Below, piece by piece: positions 36,243-48,241 of a stretch of DNA of 64,000 nucleotides; positions within the stretch are counted from its first letter, which is position 1, and each line of letters opens with the position of its first letter. Below the pieces are notes generated by a model that was given only the letters and a program-made list of their open reading frames with translations, made no database searches and had not been told where the DNA came from. The position numbers and the translations under genes are program-made. The stretch is from contig JAHNUO010000002.1 in assembly GCA_019787685.1 (NCBI GenBank), forward strand, positions 2,728,001-2,792,000, written 5' to 3'. Source of the stretch: Chiua virens (Eukaryota; Basidiomycota; Agaricomycetes; Boletales; Boletaceae).

Positions 36243-38564
36243 TCAACCCTGTCCCAGCACTTTTTTAGAGGGCCAATGGCGTCGCTTGGTGTTTGTTGGA
36301 TCCTGATTGTCATTGGAAGCTACAAGACGCTCTGGCGAGGCAGGGGGATTCATAACTACCTTTTCTCCCTTTGAATTACTGCCCTGAATGTCATGATTTA
36401 TAGCCACCTCAGGTTGCTGATCCTGAGACTGAAGAGAGAGGTCTTCAAGGAGCTGCTTGATGACAACAATGATCTCCTCGGCCCTCTCATGACCCAAAGC
36501 TGAGTGGAGGAGGAAATCTGGGAAGCCCTCGTCATGGGGCTCTACCTCCACAGCTCTCCAGCACTCATGCAATAACAAACCAAAACCAAGCAAGACGGGA
36601 GTGCCACCTCCTGCATCCGTCAACTTAGTTCTGTGCAGGGCCCCCAATGCCACCTGGAACTCATCTCTGACCATATGAATCTCAGCAGGCAGATATTTTT
36701 TTGCCCACTGCCATGAGGCCCAGACAGGTAATTTCCCTCTAGATTTAGGGATACCAATGCTCTGAAGAAAATTTAAACAGATGACATAACTGAAGAATAA
36801 ACAGAACTCACAAGCCAAGGCAAAGATTGGATAGCAGTGACCAAACTACTGTAAGATGGGTCAGAGGAGAGGTTGCACAAGAAAGTCCCTCGGTTGTCCT
36901 GGTTTGTAGCAGGGCTGGTTTCCTCAGGAACTATGGGTTGATCACCACAAGTTTGTCTCGAATGCTTGGAAGAAGGGATGGTGGAGGAGCCAGCTTTTCC
37001 TTTGCTGGCAGAATCATCAACTTCAGGGTCATTGATGGGGCCACCATTGTCCTCGACAGGGTCAACGGCATCAGTCTCAATGTATGCATGCTTACGAGGT
37101 GGATGAAACTCCAGCGGTGCAATCTTTCCCAGCAAATCCTCACGCCTCACCTTGATAAATGTGAGAATGGGTAGTCCTTGTCTCTCATGCTGCTGCCAAT
37201 GAGACCAGAGGGTGGCAATACCAATTTTTGTGAATTTGGAGGGGTCTGTGATGTGGAATCCAGGAGGAAGGGTGGTGGAATCAATGTATTCTGTTGGTGT
37301 CTTTGAGAGTAGGAGCCAAGGGACGGCAACCTTAGCCCTTGTTGTGATCTTAACTGTTGTGCACATGTAAGGACTCATACAGGCATCAATTGAAAATAAT
37401 ACTTACTATAAGCCTTGTAAAAGATCTCTTGAACAACACCCTGCCGTGATTTCAACTGGTGAGAACTAACCAGAGGGAGCAAAGGGTTTCCATTGATATC
37501 AATGTTCACCACTGGGACCATATCATTATCATTGTCATCATTGTCCTCACCATTGTCCTCAGACTCAGACTTTTCGCCATCTATGCATTCAGACCATCAA
37601 TAAAAGAGAGAATGTAGGTTGAAATGCATACCTTTACCAAGGATGTAACCAGCAAGACATTTGCTTCCATCCTTTGCCCATCTCTTGGTGTCATTTGAAA
37701 ACACTGAGAACATTTTATTCTGACCCAGCGGAGGAGTAGCTTCTATTCTAAAACCAAATGTTAACAATAGTGGACCAGTAGACGAAATACCTTACATAGT
37801 AGTCTTGATGCTGTCGTCAGATTTATACCCTAAGAATACCACAGCATGGACCCCCATGGTACGACGCAAGGAATCAAGGAACTTGGTAGTAACCTTTTGG
37901 AGATTTTTCTTCCAGTAACTGTAGTACTGTTGAGACCAATTAATGTCAAATTCATAGAAGGCTTATGCTGTTTTCTTCTCTGGAGGTGCGCCTTGAGCAT
38001 TCCAAGATGCAGTTGCACATTCTGCTTCCTCCTTCTTCATCAAGTCGAACCCATTCCACCATGCCCGCACAGCTCTTGTATGTGCTCCCATACTCTTCTT
38101 GTCCCATTTGTCCCTTGATTCCTCATCGATCTTGTCGACCTTATCTTTGAAGATTTGTTGGGCTGCACGAAAAGGATCCCAGAGCTTGCTGTATTTACCA
38201 GCTTCAGTGGGCCTGGCAGTATCAGCACGCTCATCTAGGGTGAGTTTCTCGTTGGGTTGTTCCTCAATGGCCTTGATGGCTGCCTCTTCCTCAGCTTGGT
38301 CTTCCTCAGGAAAATAGGGCTGGAACTCTTTACGGATGGCCTACCGCAACACTAAGGAGGGGAACATTGCTAACAGAAACCACTTACCAGGCGCAGGGAC
38401 TTAGGAAGCTTGACTGCTTTGATCTCTAGCTTTGTGGAATTGACAATGGCATCACGACAGCATTTCAGCACTGCTCTACGCTCCACAGTATCCCTGCGAG
38501 CATCTGCATATTGTGGAAGAAACTCTTCCAATGTTTCTGCAAATACAACAGACCAATCAGCCAT
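36243..38564 (-). CDS. multi-exon gene of unknown function (M1), possibly with a nonsense codon
   Basis: Minus-strand exons from an ATG near 38564 (MADWSVVFAETLEEFLPQYA) to a stop at 36243. Recognised pieces in order: KLEIKAVKLPKSLRL, an intron, AIRKEFQPYFPEEDQAEEE, SKLWDPFRAAQQIFKDKV, AVRAWWNGFDLMKKEEAE, a TAA near 37962, NLQKVTTKFLDSLRRTMGVH, AGYILGK, an acidic stretch, TRAKVAVPWLLLSKTPTEYI, ATLWSHWQQHERQGLPILTF, ASWQWAKKYLPAEIHMVRDE, and a lysine-rich end. At least six exons. I do not know the function. Proteins with this layout are common in Agaricomycete genomes and seem to travel with repeats. The TAA may be a CAA-to-TAA mutation or lie in an unrecognised GC-AG intron. Confidence 0.6.
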
Positions 38565-38816
38565 AGGGTTGAAAATCAAGGGATGGTGTGAGAGTACGTC
38601 TCACAAACCTGGCAATGCACAATGCAATGCATTTGTGAGAATGACTCATCCACCCTGCTAGGATGTATCAAATTTTTGACTCATTATGAGATAAATTCTT
38701 GCATAAACCTTTTTTTATGTACAAAGTATCACAATGAGTCCTGCAATGTCATATGCAATCACAAAGCTTAAATCCAACACTTGCAACACATTGTTGTCAA
38801 GGATACATTAGAGCAG

Positions 38817-38996
38817 ATTGGAATCACAACACATATTATAAGCCTGTTCGGATCTCATCCAGCCGAGCTGTCAAGCAATGCAGCATCAGAAGGGACACTA
38901 TGTACAAAATTGGAATCACGACGTGTAAACTAAGCCTGTTCGGATCTCATCCAGCCCGAGCCATTGTTGAGCAATACAGCATCAGAAGGACAAGCG
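38817..38996. repeat. imperfect direct repeat of about 80 bp
   Basis: Two adjacent copies share taagcctgttcggatctcat, gagc or gagctgt, and cagcatcagaagg. They lie in the 0.6-kb gap between the M1 and M2 genes, which otherwise shows nothing. Confidence 0.6.
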
Positions 38997-39157
38997 ACAA
39001 CAATAGAATGAGGCTCAGACACCCTCTTACCCTTCAACCAACCACACTTTGCAGCCCTGCACTCAAACCTGTAAGCACCAAGACTACCAGGCACGAAAAT
39101 TGAAGTCCAAGAATTGAGAGAGCCACACTGGGGACACTGAAGTGGTAAAATGGTACC

Positions 39158-40452
39158 TCAAGGTTTGTACTTCTTGTGAGTCCAAACATACTTCGTGGTT
39201 TTCTGTTTCATAATGTGGATGATGGCGGTGTGCTTACCGATCATAGTGGCATGCTTGAGTGCTTCTTCCAGGGCGTTGACAAACTTGATGTCACAGAGGA
39301 CAACAGACTTAGTGATGTTCATCAACAAGTCTGCAGTCTTGATAGGCAATAAATTCACGGCATTGAATGCAAGCGCGTGACAGACACCAAAACTGAACAA
39401 GATGTCAACTCCAGGTTGAGCATTGCACAACCGCACTTGCCTTTGGAGACCAGCCTTGAGGGCAGAGAAAGCCTCCTGGTTACACATGACAGTCCTGCAC
39501 AATACGAGGTACATCTTGCACCCTTGCAGAATCTGCTTGAAAGGACCGAGGACGAGATCCATCCACTGCAAATCGCATAAGCTGGTGAGTGAACCAAGGA
39601 CAATGGACTTACCTTGTCGGGGGCGCACGCACTGGGCTCTCCAACCTTGTCACAGTTTCCCAACCATAAATCACTGTGCTCCTCATCTGTGTGGTTGGTG
39701 ATGACAGCCACAATGTGCTTGAAATTAGAGGCGCACAACCTTGAGACGATCTTGCCTGCTTTGCTTAGCCACTTGAGCTGAGCCTTGTCCTTGGCCAAGT
39801 CGAATGGTACATCAACGGACACGAGGTGGCCATCCTCTGGATAGTAGTCACGCAGTGCATGTTCAACAAGATCGAAGTGAGTGTGTTGTTGGATGGAATT
39901 GAGTTGAAAATGTAGGAACAACGTTGACGTCATATAAATGTTGGCCTTGCTTGAGCTCTCAAAAACGCCTTTGACCTCCAAGAACGAGGGTAGCACAGGA
40001 TTGCCGTTCTCGAGGAAACCCTACGGTACGAAGTCAATACACAAAGCAATAAGGAGGGCCGGAAAATAAAATAATTCTTACTATGTATGGTGCCGGGCTG
40101 TGGCGACACACTTTCCAGTGGCAAGAGACACAGCAGAACGTCACCTGAGGTGACGTCAAATGGCTCTGCATCCTGTTGGGGATGTGGAGGCAACAAGTGC
40201 AGACTGCACAGTGGCATCCTGGCTTGTCACACAGGAACAGCTTGCCACCTATCTCGCAGAGAGAGCAATGCTAATTCAAACATTACAAAAAACACGATGG
40301 AAAAAAAAGTGACTTACAATCATGTCCGAAGCCGTCAAGGCGATACAAGCACATTTCACAGGTCGCTGGGAGGCCACCTTGGAGCGTGTCACCATGAGGC
40401 GCTCCATGGGTGCTCCAGTAGTCTTCTTCACAGTCTGAGCAGTGCGAGCCAT
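39158..40452 (-). CDS. PHD-like zinc-finger gene of unknown function (M2)
   Basis: Four minus-strand exons, 40452-40318, 40270-40082, about 40020-39613 and about 39565-39158, join in phase for about 379 residues. Exon 2 carries a cysteine cluster, HCSLCEIGGKLFLC, PGCHCAVCTCC and FCCVSCH, spaced like a PHD finger (C-x2-C, GG, C-x4-C, C-x2-C, C-x2-C). The C-terminal part is a compact alpha/beta-looking region (HTHFDLVEHALRDYYPEDGH, NFKHIVAVITNHTDEE, DLWLGNCDKVGEP, YLVLCRTVMCNQEAF, VVLCDIKFVNALEEALK). No known enzyme motif is recognised. It lies upstream of M1 on the same strand, 0.6 kb away, and the pair is framed by minisatellites. The role could be chromatin reading or transposon-related; this is inference. 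Confidence 0.62.
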
Positions 40453-40961
40453 GGTGAGAAGTGTAGTGAGGAGAGGACTGAACGAAGGACGAACTGTTAC
40501 TAAAGGAGAAAACAGCCGGGTGGCATATCGTGCCACCACCAGTTTCGCAATATGCAGAACTGTCACGTCAAATGAGCCACGTGACCATGACAGTATCTGG
40601 CGATTCAGTGACATGACAACCCAACGCCACATCACAGTGTTGCGTCGCCTGTTCATCTTACCAACAGCTTGGCTGCAATAAACAATGCGACCGATGAAGC
40701 ATCCGCATATCACGGGTCAGCGATATGCAGACGCATCATTCATCAAATTGTTTGTCTTGTTATACGTCACGTTGCTGTTGTCCATTGCATCACGGTTTGT
40801 CACGCATATCCAGTTGCGTACTCAAGTACTCAATCAACACGGCACGCGTCACGTTCTAAATGTCATGTGGTGTTCAACAAACAAACCCCATGCGGCGACT
40901 TTAAAGGGCGGTGTGGCTTTCTGTATTGGGTCTTTGCTTCTTCACCTCAACTTCTGAATCA
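40453..40961. other. intergenic region upstream of M2
   Basis: About 500 bases with no supported gene; presumably the promoter side of the M2 gene. Confidence 0.35.
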
Positions 40962-41016
40962 CGACAATACCTTTTTGTGACACAGGACTGCAGCCTGTGT
41001 CACAAAAAGGTTGTCG
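40962..41016. repeat. near-perfect palindrome, 17-bp arms
   Basis: Arms cctttttgtgacacagg (40970-40986) and its exact complement (40994-41010) surround a 7-base centre that itself contains ctgcag. A further 6-base cgacaa/ttgtcg pair lies outside. It should form a strong cruciform or RNA hairpin. It sits just before the 71-bp minisatellite. Confidence 0.85.
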
Positions 41017-41039
41017 TTGTCTCCAAGGTATGTGGCGTG

Positions 41040-42190
41040 TTATTCCACATATTGCTGACCTCGTTTCCCTTCTATCATGCAGGATGGGTTTCACTTGGTG
41101 GATTGGTGCATCAAGATGCTAGTCTTGGTCCCATTTCCATTGAGTTTGCTGGTATTGGTCGGCTTATTGTTGTTGAGCTCTGGGAGTTTGTATTGGGTTT
41201 GTATTTTGGTCTTATGTTGTTGCCGCGCATTACTAACCTTGTTTCCCTTTTGATTGCGCAGGATGTGTTTACCTCCATGGATTGGTGTATCGAGATGCTA
41301 GTCTTGTCCCACTTCCATTGAGAGTTGGATTCTGGGGGATTCATGATGGATCGGTAGTGTCGAGATACTATTCTCACCTCCGCTTCCATCACATTGGGGT
41401 CTGGGGGATTTGTGATGGATTGGTAGTGTCAAGATACTGTTCTCGCCTCCACTTCCATCGCACATTTGGGTCTGGGGGATTTGTGATGGATCAGTAGTGT
41501 TGAGATACTGTTCTCGCCTCTGCTTCCATCACACATATGGGTCTGGGGGATTTGTGATGGATCAGTAGTGTTGAGATACTGTTCTTGCCTCTGCTTCCAT
41601 CACACATATGGGTCTGGGGGATTTGTGATGGATCGGTAGTGTCGAGATACTGTTCTTGCCTCCACTTCCATTGCACATTTGGGTCTGGGAGATCTGTTGT
41701 GGATTGGTAGTGTTGAGATGCTATTCTCACCTCCACTTCCATCACATTGGGGTCTGGGGGATTTGTGATGGATTGGTAGTGTTGAGATACTGTTCTCACC
41801 TCCACTTCCATCACACATTTGGGTCTGGGAGATCTGTCGTGGATCGGTAGTGTTGAGATACTATTCTCGCCTCCGCTTCCATCACACATTTGGGTCAGGG
41901 GGATTTGTGATGGATCAGTAGTGTTGAGATACTGTTCTCGCCTCTGCTTCCATCACACATTTGGGTCTGGGGGATCTGTCACAGATTGGTAGTGTCGAGA
42001 TACTGGTCTTGCCTCTGCTTCCATCATATACTTGGTCTTGGGGGATTTTTGATTTGGATTGGTAGTGTTGAGATGGTGTTCTCACCTCCGCTTCCGTATC
42101 TTATTTGGTCTTGGGGAGGTTGTGATTTGGATCAGTAGTGTCGAGATGCTGTTCTTGCCTCCACTTCCATCACTTATTTGGGTATATATG
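41040..42190. repeat. minisatellite, about 71-bp unit, about 12 copies
   Basis: From about 41310 the unit gggtctgggggatttgtgat ... ttccatcacacat recurs every 70-72 bases with substitutions and some shorter copies. Two longer, more diverged units (about 41040 and 41225, sharing ttggt followed by catcaagatgctagtcttg) look like ancestral versions. Open frames across it on either strand are repeat artefacts. Confidence 0.85.
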
Positions 42191-42194
42191 CGGG

Positions 42195-42544
42195 TTTCTT
42201 GATCTAACTCTGCATATCTTGATGTAAGTGTTTCATTACCAATCATTTGAAGCAATACTAATTATGTAGCTTGATGCAGCACTTCAATGAGTCTTGTAGG
42301 TCATTCTATTCTTGAAATTGGAAGCAAGTTAACTGTTCCATAGTCTGAGTCAGGTTATATTTGTTCTCAGATCAAGAATAAGGATTTCTTGATCTGACTC
42401 TGCCTATCTTGACATAAGTGTTTCATTACCAATGATTCGAAGTGATACTAATTACATTGCTTGATGCAGCACTTCAATGAGTCTCATATGTCATTCTATT
42501 CTTGAAATTGGACGCAAGTTAACTGTTCCATAGTCTGAATCAGG
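42195..42544. repeat. direct repeat, two copies of about 160 bp
   Basis: Copy a (42195-42354) and copy b (42385-42544) share ttcttgatct, gtgtttcattaccaat, cttgatgcagcacttcaatg and agttaactgttccatagtct. Offset 190 bp. It may be part of the terminal region of the KDZ transposon. Nothing else is seen between 42545 and 43089. Confidence 0.7.
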
Positions 42545-43089
42545 CTATGTTATGATTAAATTGCCCCCCAATTGCATCAGGTAAAATCTTTTGCTTGGAA
42601 ATCATTTGATGCAAGCCAACAATTGAGCCTTAGGTTGTATAAGAATTTGGCAGAAGGAGAATCCAGGGTGTGTGGCAGATTGGTTGGCGTTGTTATCCCA
42701 CCATGTACTTTCATTTCCTTGGCCAGGTTTGCAAGGGGTGGGCCCCCCCTTGTTGATCTGGCTTCGGCCCTTGATTATGAGTTGTTTTTTTTTGTTAGCC
42801 TTTTTAATTGTAAAAGGAAAAAAGAAGTAATAGGAATTGGTAATATAACCTGAACTACTGAAATTATGTCAGCGCATATGGCCATCTTATTTGAATTTAA
42901 TGATACATTATGCCGTGATGTTAAAGTTTGCATGATCCATCTCAGCGAGGCACAGTGTAAAATTTTCTTTGCTGGTTTCATCTCCCATGGTGCCCATCCA
43001 GGATCCATAACAAAAGGAAGTAGCTTCAGCTTTATTGACTCATTTACATGAGATCCTAGGCAGTGTGGCATTAGGTCCTATTGTCAAAA

Positions 43090-44346
43090 ATGGACAGGTG
43101 CAAGATAAAAAACTCCAAAAGCCAAGGTGGGTGTGTTAGCCAAACCACTAGTCTGCAGGACATGTCAAATAAAACATCCAGGATGAGAGTGCACACCCTT
43201 CTCAAAGAGTTGGCAAAAGTCCATGGGCAGCAGCTTGATCCTACTACCAAGCTTGCCTCATCCCTGACTGATTTAGAAGTGAGGAGATGTGCTGCTGTAA
43301 TTGCTTCAGCCTTTCTAAATCCTGGTGCGTACATACTCATTTGATGGTTTACTTGATGTTGATAGCATCCTGAACAGTTTATGCCCCTTGGGATTACAAT
43401 AGGTTTGCAGACTCTGAGCGAAAACAGCGCTCAGCCAAATTCTTTCCCAAAGCTTCATTGGGAAAATTGACCCACCTTGCCACAATAGTAGATGTCCATG
43501 GCAGAATTCTGGTCTGGTACCTTCCAACCTTGCTTCTTCCTGCTTGAGTGGTAGGTTGTCTTTGATTGGGGTTGCCAAAAATTCTCATACCCTCTAGGCT
43601 CAGCTCAATGAAGCCATTTTGGGTTTAAAGGGACTATTGACTGCAAAGCCTGACAAATCCTGGTGTTGTCAAGCATTTATGGAACCTGCAAACTCCATTC
43701 TAGGTTCTGGCAAGCTGTCTATATCTGTGGGCAACATTTGCAATAGGGCACAAGGTACGTAATTATGTTTGGTTTTTATTTTAATTACCTTACTGGCATT
43801 GTCACTCAGAGATTAGAGGATCCTATTGTTGCCTTTGCTATCCTTGGTAACCCAGCAGTCCAAAAGTGGCTGGAAAGTATATAGCCTGCAGAGTGCCTCT
43901 TGAATGCAGTTTTGCAGGTTGTGCATCCAGAGCTATGGAATGTAACTGCTTCGGCTAGCAAGCAGCTCATTAGCCAGCTACCTGTTCCCATCTCCTATTG
44001 GCCCACATCATATACCAGCATAGATGTCATAGTTAACTGAGTTACAGAACCGCATGTAGATTCTGGCAGGGCTGTTATGTTCTACGACCATTTACTCAGC
44101 CTTGGCATGGACCACCAGACTTGGCTATTTCTAGAGGACCTTGAAGCAGAGCTAGCCTATAGAGAGGGTACTAGCATATTCCTCACTGGCAAGGTTTTGA
44201 CACACTCTGTGCCTGCTTGGTCTGGAGGTGAAAGGGTTGCAGTTGCTCATTACTCTAAAGATGAAGTTCTTCACCGTTTGGGTTCTGCTCGACCCTTGTT
44301 GCCAACCCAACTCGCTTGGTGGAAGAGTCATGGATCAGGGTTGTAA
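43090..44346 (+). pseudogene. TET/JBP-like 2OG-Fe(II) oxygenase, decayed
   Basis: Exons are about 43090-43328, 43403-43550, 43598-43754 and 43810-44346. The first junction uses a gtacat donor and joins in phase (NPGAFADSERKQRSAKFF). Family landmarks are ATIVDVHGRILVWYLP, AQLNEAILGLKGLL, QVVHPELW, then VTEPHVDSGRA with the HxD iron motif, FYDHLLSLG, and GKVLTHSVPAWSGGERVAVA with the distal histidine. These match the fungal TET/JBP family, which oxidises 5-methylcytosine or thymine. Three stops lie in the reading: TGA 43545 (expected Arg), TAG 43882 (expected Gln) and TGA 44038 (expected Arg); the junction into exon 4 is off by one. It lies directly upstream of a KDZ transposase on the same strand, an association reported for fungal TET/JBP genes. 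Confidence 0.72.
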
Positions 44347-44465
44347 GGTTTAATCTCTCCAATGTATTTCTATAATATACCTTTACATAGTTTAGACTTG
44401 TCCAGCCACACTTGAGCCAATATACTTAATTATCAGTTGAAATTTTTGGTAGTAAGTTGAAAAGA

Positions 44466-45140
44466 ATGTCTTCCAACCCTCGCAAGGCTAAGAGAGCTAG
44501 GTATACCACTTACAGGCCTGCTGATGATGCCCACCAGAGTCAGACAAGTTCAATGGTTGTACTTGCTCCTACCAAAACAAGAAGGGAAAAAGTAGTTTAT
44601 CAGGAAGTGGATGCTTCTGCATACTATAAATCTTCAGACAAGGAGGGTGCTTCCAAAGGGAAAAATTCCAAGCCTTTTTCTACTGTCCACAAGCCTTCCT
44701 TTGCTTTGGGGTCCAGTAACCTACCTGAACAGATGATCTGGGAGAGTCTTGGGAAGAAGGTAACTCACAGATGTCCAGGAAGACAAAGGTATGTAGTTTT
44801 TGAATTATTGGACTAGGAAGTGATGCATTGATTGTGTAGTCTCAGAATGATTACCTCCAGGAGTGGATTCCTTGGAGATCCTCCTATCTTGATGTTATTC
44901 TACAGTCAGAGGCTCCCCCAGTATTGCCTCAGGACTGTGCCTCTTGTGCCACAGCCAAGGGAACTATACGGTGCATTTCTTGCCTAGGGAACCATCTTTG
45001 GTGTGGCTCTTGCGCTGTCAGTGCTCATGCCTCACTTCCTTTCCATTGTCTTCAGAAATGGAATGGCAGCTTCTATGATCGGGTAACCCTTCAGGATCTG
45101 GGTTATGTACTGTGTCTGGGGTATGGAGGAAACCCATGTC
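44466..45140 (+). pseudogene. KDZ transposase, N-terminal part with CxC2-like cluster
   Basis: Starts MSSNPRKAKRARYTTYRPAD and runs through KTRREKVVYQEVDASAYYKS to CPGRQR, an intron (about 44790-44840), DYLQEWIPWRSSYLDVIL, then a cysteine/histidine cluster: CASCATAKGTIRCISC, LWCGSCAVSAHASLPFHCLQ and LGYGGNPCP. This is the CxC2-type domain at the start of KDZ (Kyakuja-Dileera-Zisupton) transposases. The gypsy element interrupts it at about 45140. The segment expected between here and 52.6 kb is missing, so some host sequence was lost. Confidence 0.78.
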
Positions 45141-46626
45141 CTGCAGAGGGAAGGCGGAGTCTGTAGGTAAGCTGAGAAAGGACTTCCGTGATAGAGAATG
45201 GTCCTTCTCGGCGAGATGCAAGTTTTGGGGAGATAAGCTCCCGTTTCAGGTTACGGGCCTCTAGCCAAACTTGGTCTCCTTTGGCAAACGGTTTGAATTT
45301 GTGGAAGGATCGGGCTTTCATGGCTTGGCAGGTGAGTTCATGAGCGGCTAGGGCTTCGTCGTGGGCTGCGGAAAGAATGTTGAGGCGTTCTTCGATGGCA
45401 GGGAGTTTGGTATTGGCGATGATAGTAGGAAGGGGACGGGGTTCATATCCCATCATCAGGAAGAACGGCGACTTGCTGGTAACGGAGTGAGGGCGGTGGT
45501 TGTGTGCAAATTCGGCCATGGGGATTAAGTCAGCCCATTTCTCCAGGTTGTTTTGACAATACATTCGGAGATAGGTTTCAACTTCTTGGTTGACTCGCTC
45601 CGTTTCACCATTGGATTGGGGATGGTAAGCGGTGGAGAGAGAGAGGCGGTATCCGATTAGTTGGGAGAGCTCTTTTGCAAAAGCGGAGGTGAATTGCGGA
45701 CCACGGTCGGAGATGATTTTATCGTAGAGGCCAAATCGGGTGTAGACTTTGTGAAAAAAGAGACAAGCTATACCCACCGAGTCTGCAGTTTTCACTGTGG
45801 GGCAAAGAATTACCCTCTTTGTAAGGCCATGGTCGACCACAACCATAAGGGAATCGTAGCCCTCCATGGAGACGGGAAGGTCTGTGATAAGGTCGACAGA
45901 CACGTTCTGGAAGGGGCGAGAGCAAGTGGAGGGTATTGGAGACAAAGGAGGGGTGGTTGGGTGGGTGTTGACCTTGTGCTGCTGGCATGCGGCACAACTG
46001 GAGACGTAGGACTGGACGAAGGACGCGAGGCTGGGCCACCAAAATTCGGTGGCGACGAGCTGACGAGTTTTCAGGAAGCCGGGATGCCTGGCACAATGGG
46101 AGTCATGGTGTCGAGCAATGATTTGTTGCCGGAGTTCAAGGATGGGGGGAACATAGACATGGCCCTGGTAAGTCAGGACACCGGCATCGTATTTCCAGTC
46201 AGAGAGACGGGCGCGAAAAGAGGAGGGTAGGCTGCTGTCTAGGGCGTTGAGCATATCTAAAACCAGGGGGTTGGACACCGAGGATTTGGCAATCCATGAT
46301 TGTAAGTCCGATGTGACGAGGTTCACAAAAACATTATCCGGGAGGAGAGTGATGTTTTCATTGTTGGAGTCAGAGGAGATATGGTCGGGGTGCTGGGAAA
46401 GGGCATCCAGACCATCAAGGAGTTTCCCAGGAACGTGGGAGAACATCAGGTCGAAGTTGGCGAGGTCGAGGAGCCAACAAGCTTGTCAGCGATTCAAGTT
46501 TTGGGGCTGACGAAAGTACGTCAGGTTCTTGTGGTCAGAGAAGACTGTGACAGCGTGAGGACTCCCCCGAAGGTGGTGGCGCCAAGCCTTGAGGGAGCGA
46601 ATGACCACAAGGAGTTCACGATCATA
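45140..46626 (-). pseudogene. gypsy RNase H end and integrase
   Basis: After the Tc1 element the frame continues [20 protein letters not shown] and SDHKNLTYF (RNase H). A TGA at 46488-46486 stands where RRQA is normal. Integrase then follows: the HHCC zinc-binding region (HHDSHCARHPGFLKTRQLV, SCAACQQHK), the catalytic core VDLITDLPVS, IISDRGPQFTS and YHPQSNGETERVNQ (D, D, E), and a chromatin-side tail FAKGDQVWLEARNL. It is open for more than 440 residues. Confidence 0.85.
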
Positions 46627-48241
46627 CAGTGACCTCAAAAACCCTTTCTATACTAACCACAACTGCAGTGCACAAAGCACACTGCCAGACACTGTGGGAA
46701 TCTTGCTTAGCTTTGGTGGAGTTATAACTAGCACTTACTCCCAGCTACAAATCAGCCCCCAAGATCATGTGATTTGGTTCACACACTGTTAAGATATTAT
46801 CATTTTGAAACAGCCATGTCATGGAAAGGGTTTTTGAGCTTTTGAAATCACAAGGGTATTTGGGTATTATTAGTACTTGGTATAGCCTCATTTGGCTTTA
46901 AGCACTGCCTGAACCCTCCTAGGCATGCTCTCAATCAATTTCTGACACTCCTCAACTGATATCCTCTCCCACTCCATCTGAACTCTTTTCCACAACTCAT
47001 GAATCCCATTAGGAGGGTTTTCATGCTCTGCAAGCCTCCTTTTAAGCCATCCCCAGAGATGTTCTATAGGGTTTAGGTCAGGAGACTGTGCAGGCCAACC
47101 CATGGTATCAAATTCCTGCTCCTCTAGCCATTCCTTGACCTTCTTGCAGGTATGCTTGGGATCATTGTCTTGCTAAAAGATGGTATCAGGAGGATTGAAA
47201 CCATAATACTCCAATGTTTGCTTTAGCTCATCCTTCAAAATCTGAAGGTAGAGGTCCCCATCCATTCTACCATCCATCTTGGAACCAAATCCAACACCCT
47301 CCCAAGTCATACAGCCCCACATCATCAGAGAACCTCCCCCAAACTTGAGGGTCCCATTTACCAGCCTATCACTAAGCCCTTCACCTGACCTTTTCCAAGC
47401 CCATTTATGCCCATCTGACCCTAGGCGATTGATTTTGGTCTCATCAGACCATATTACCTTCTTTCAGTCCTCTACAGTCCAATCCTTGTGGGCATAAGCA
47501 AAATCCAAATGAGCCTTGCAATGCCTAGCAGAGAGAATAGGGCATTTGGACTTGACCACAGCCTTCATACCAGATTTCTTCAAATGAAGATGAACTGTAC
47601 TGGCAGAGAGAGGTTCACTGATGATATTGGAGAGAGCTTTGGTCACTTGGACAGCATTTTCAGCTCTGCCAGAGGTGATAAGGTGCTGGGCATGGCAAAT
47701 GTTGGCAGGAGAAAGCTTGGAAGGGTGACCTCCAATAGCTTTGGGAAGGGTAGAATGCTTCTTGGAGCAAAGTTTAGATATAGCAGAAGGGCTGAGACCA
47801 GTTTGCTTGGCAATGGCTTTACCAGAGTGGCCAGCATCAAGTAAAGAAAGAATAGTGTTTTGCTGAGTAAGAGAGAAGGATTTAACCATGATAGTAGCTG
47901 AGAATTAAGAAGTGTGTGAACTTTTTTAAACTCAGACATGCTATTTACATGTATATCCTTGTTTGCATTAACAAATAATGACAAATATTGAATGATTTGA
48001 TTGAGATCCTAATTATCATTTCACAAGCTCAAAAACCCTTTCCATGACATGGCTGTTTCAAAATGATCATATCTTAATAGCGTGTGAACCAAATCACATG
48101 ATCTTGGGGGCTGATTTGTAGCTGAGAGTAAGTGCTAGTTATAACTCCACCAAAGCTAAGCAAGATTCCCACAGTGTCTGGCAGTGCACTTTGCACACTG
48201 CAGTTGTGGTTAGTATGGAAAGGGTTTTTGAGGTCACTGTA
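46625..48241 (-). mobile_element. Tc1-type DNA transposon with about 220-bp inverted repeats
   Basis: The 1613-bp element (46627-48239) has TA on both sides (46625-46626 and 48240-48241). Its ends are long inverted repeats, about 46627-46846 and 48018-48239, starting CAGTGACCTC. Excision of element and one TA restores the gypsy RNase H codons (NYNI-YDREL). The transposase lies on the minus strand between the repeats. Confidence 0.9.
46888..47889 (-). pseudogene. Tc1 transposase (DD34E) with two stops
   Basis: Starts MVKSFSLTQQNTILSLLDAG with a helix-turn-helix (GKAIAKQTGLSPSAISKLC). Catalytic motifs are WSDETKINR (first Asp), FQQDNDPKHT (second Asp) and SPDLNPIEHLWGWL (Glu), with 34 residues between the second Asp and the Glu. 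About 333 residues. Two stops interrupt it: TGA at 47466-47464, where Trp is expected before KKVIWSDE, and TAG near 47174, where Gln is expected before QDND. Otherwise the frame is intact, so the copy is young. Confidence 0.88.
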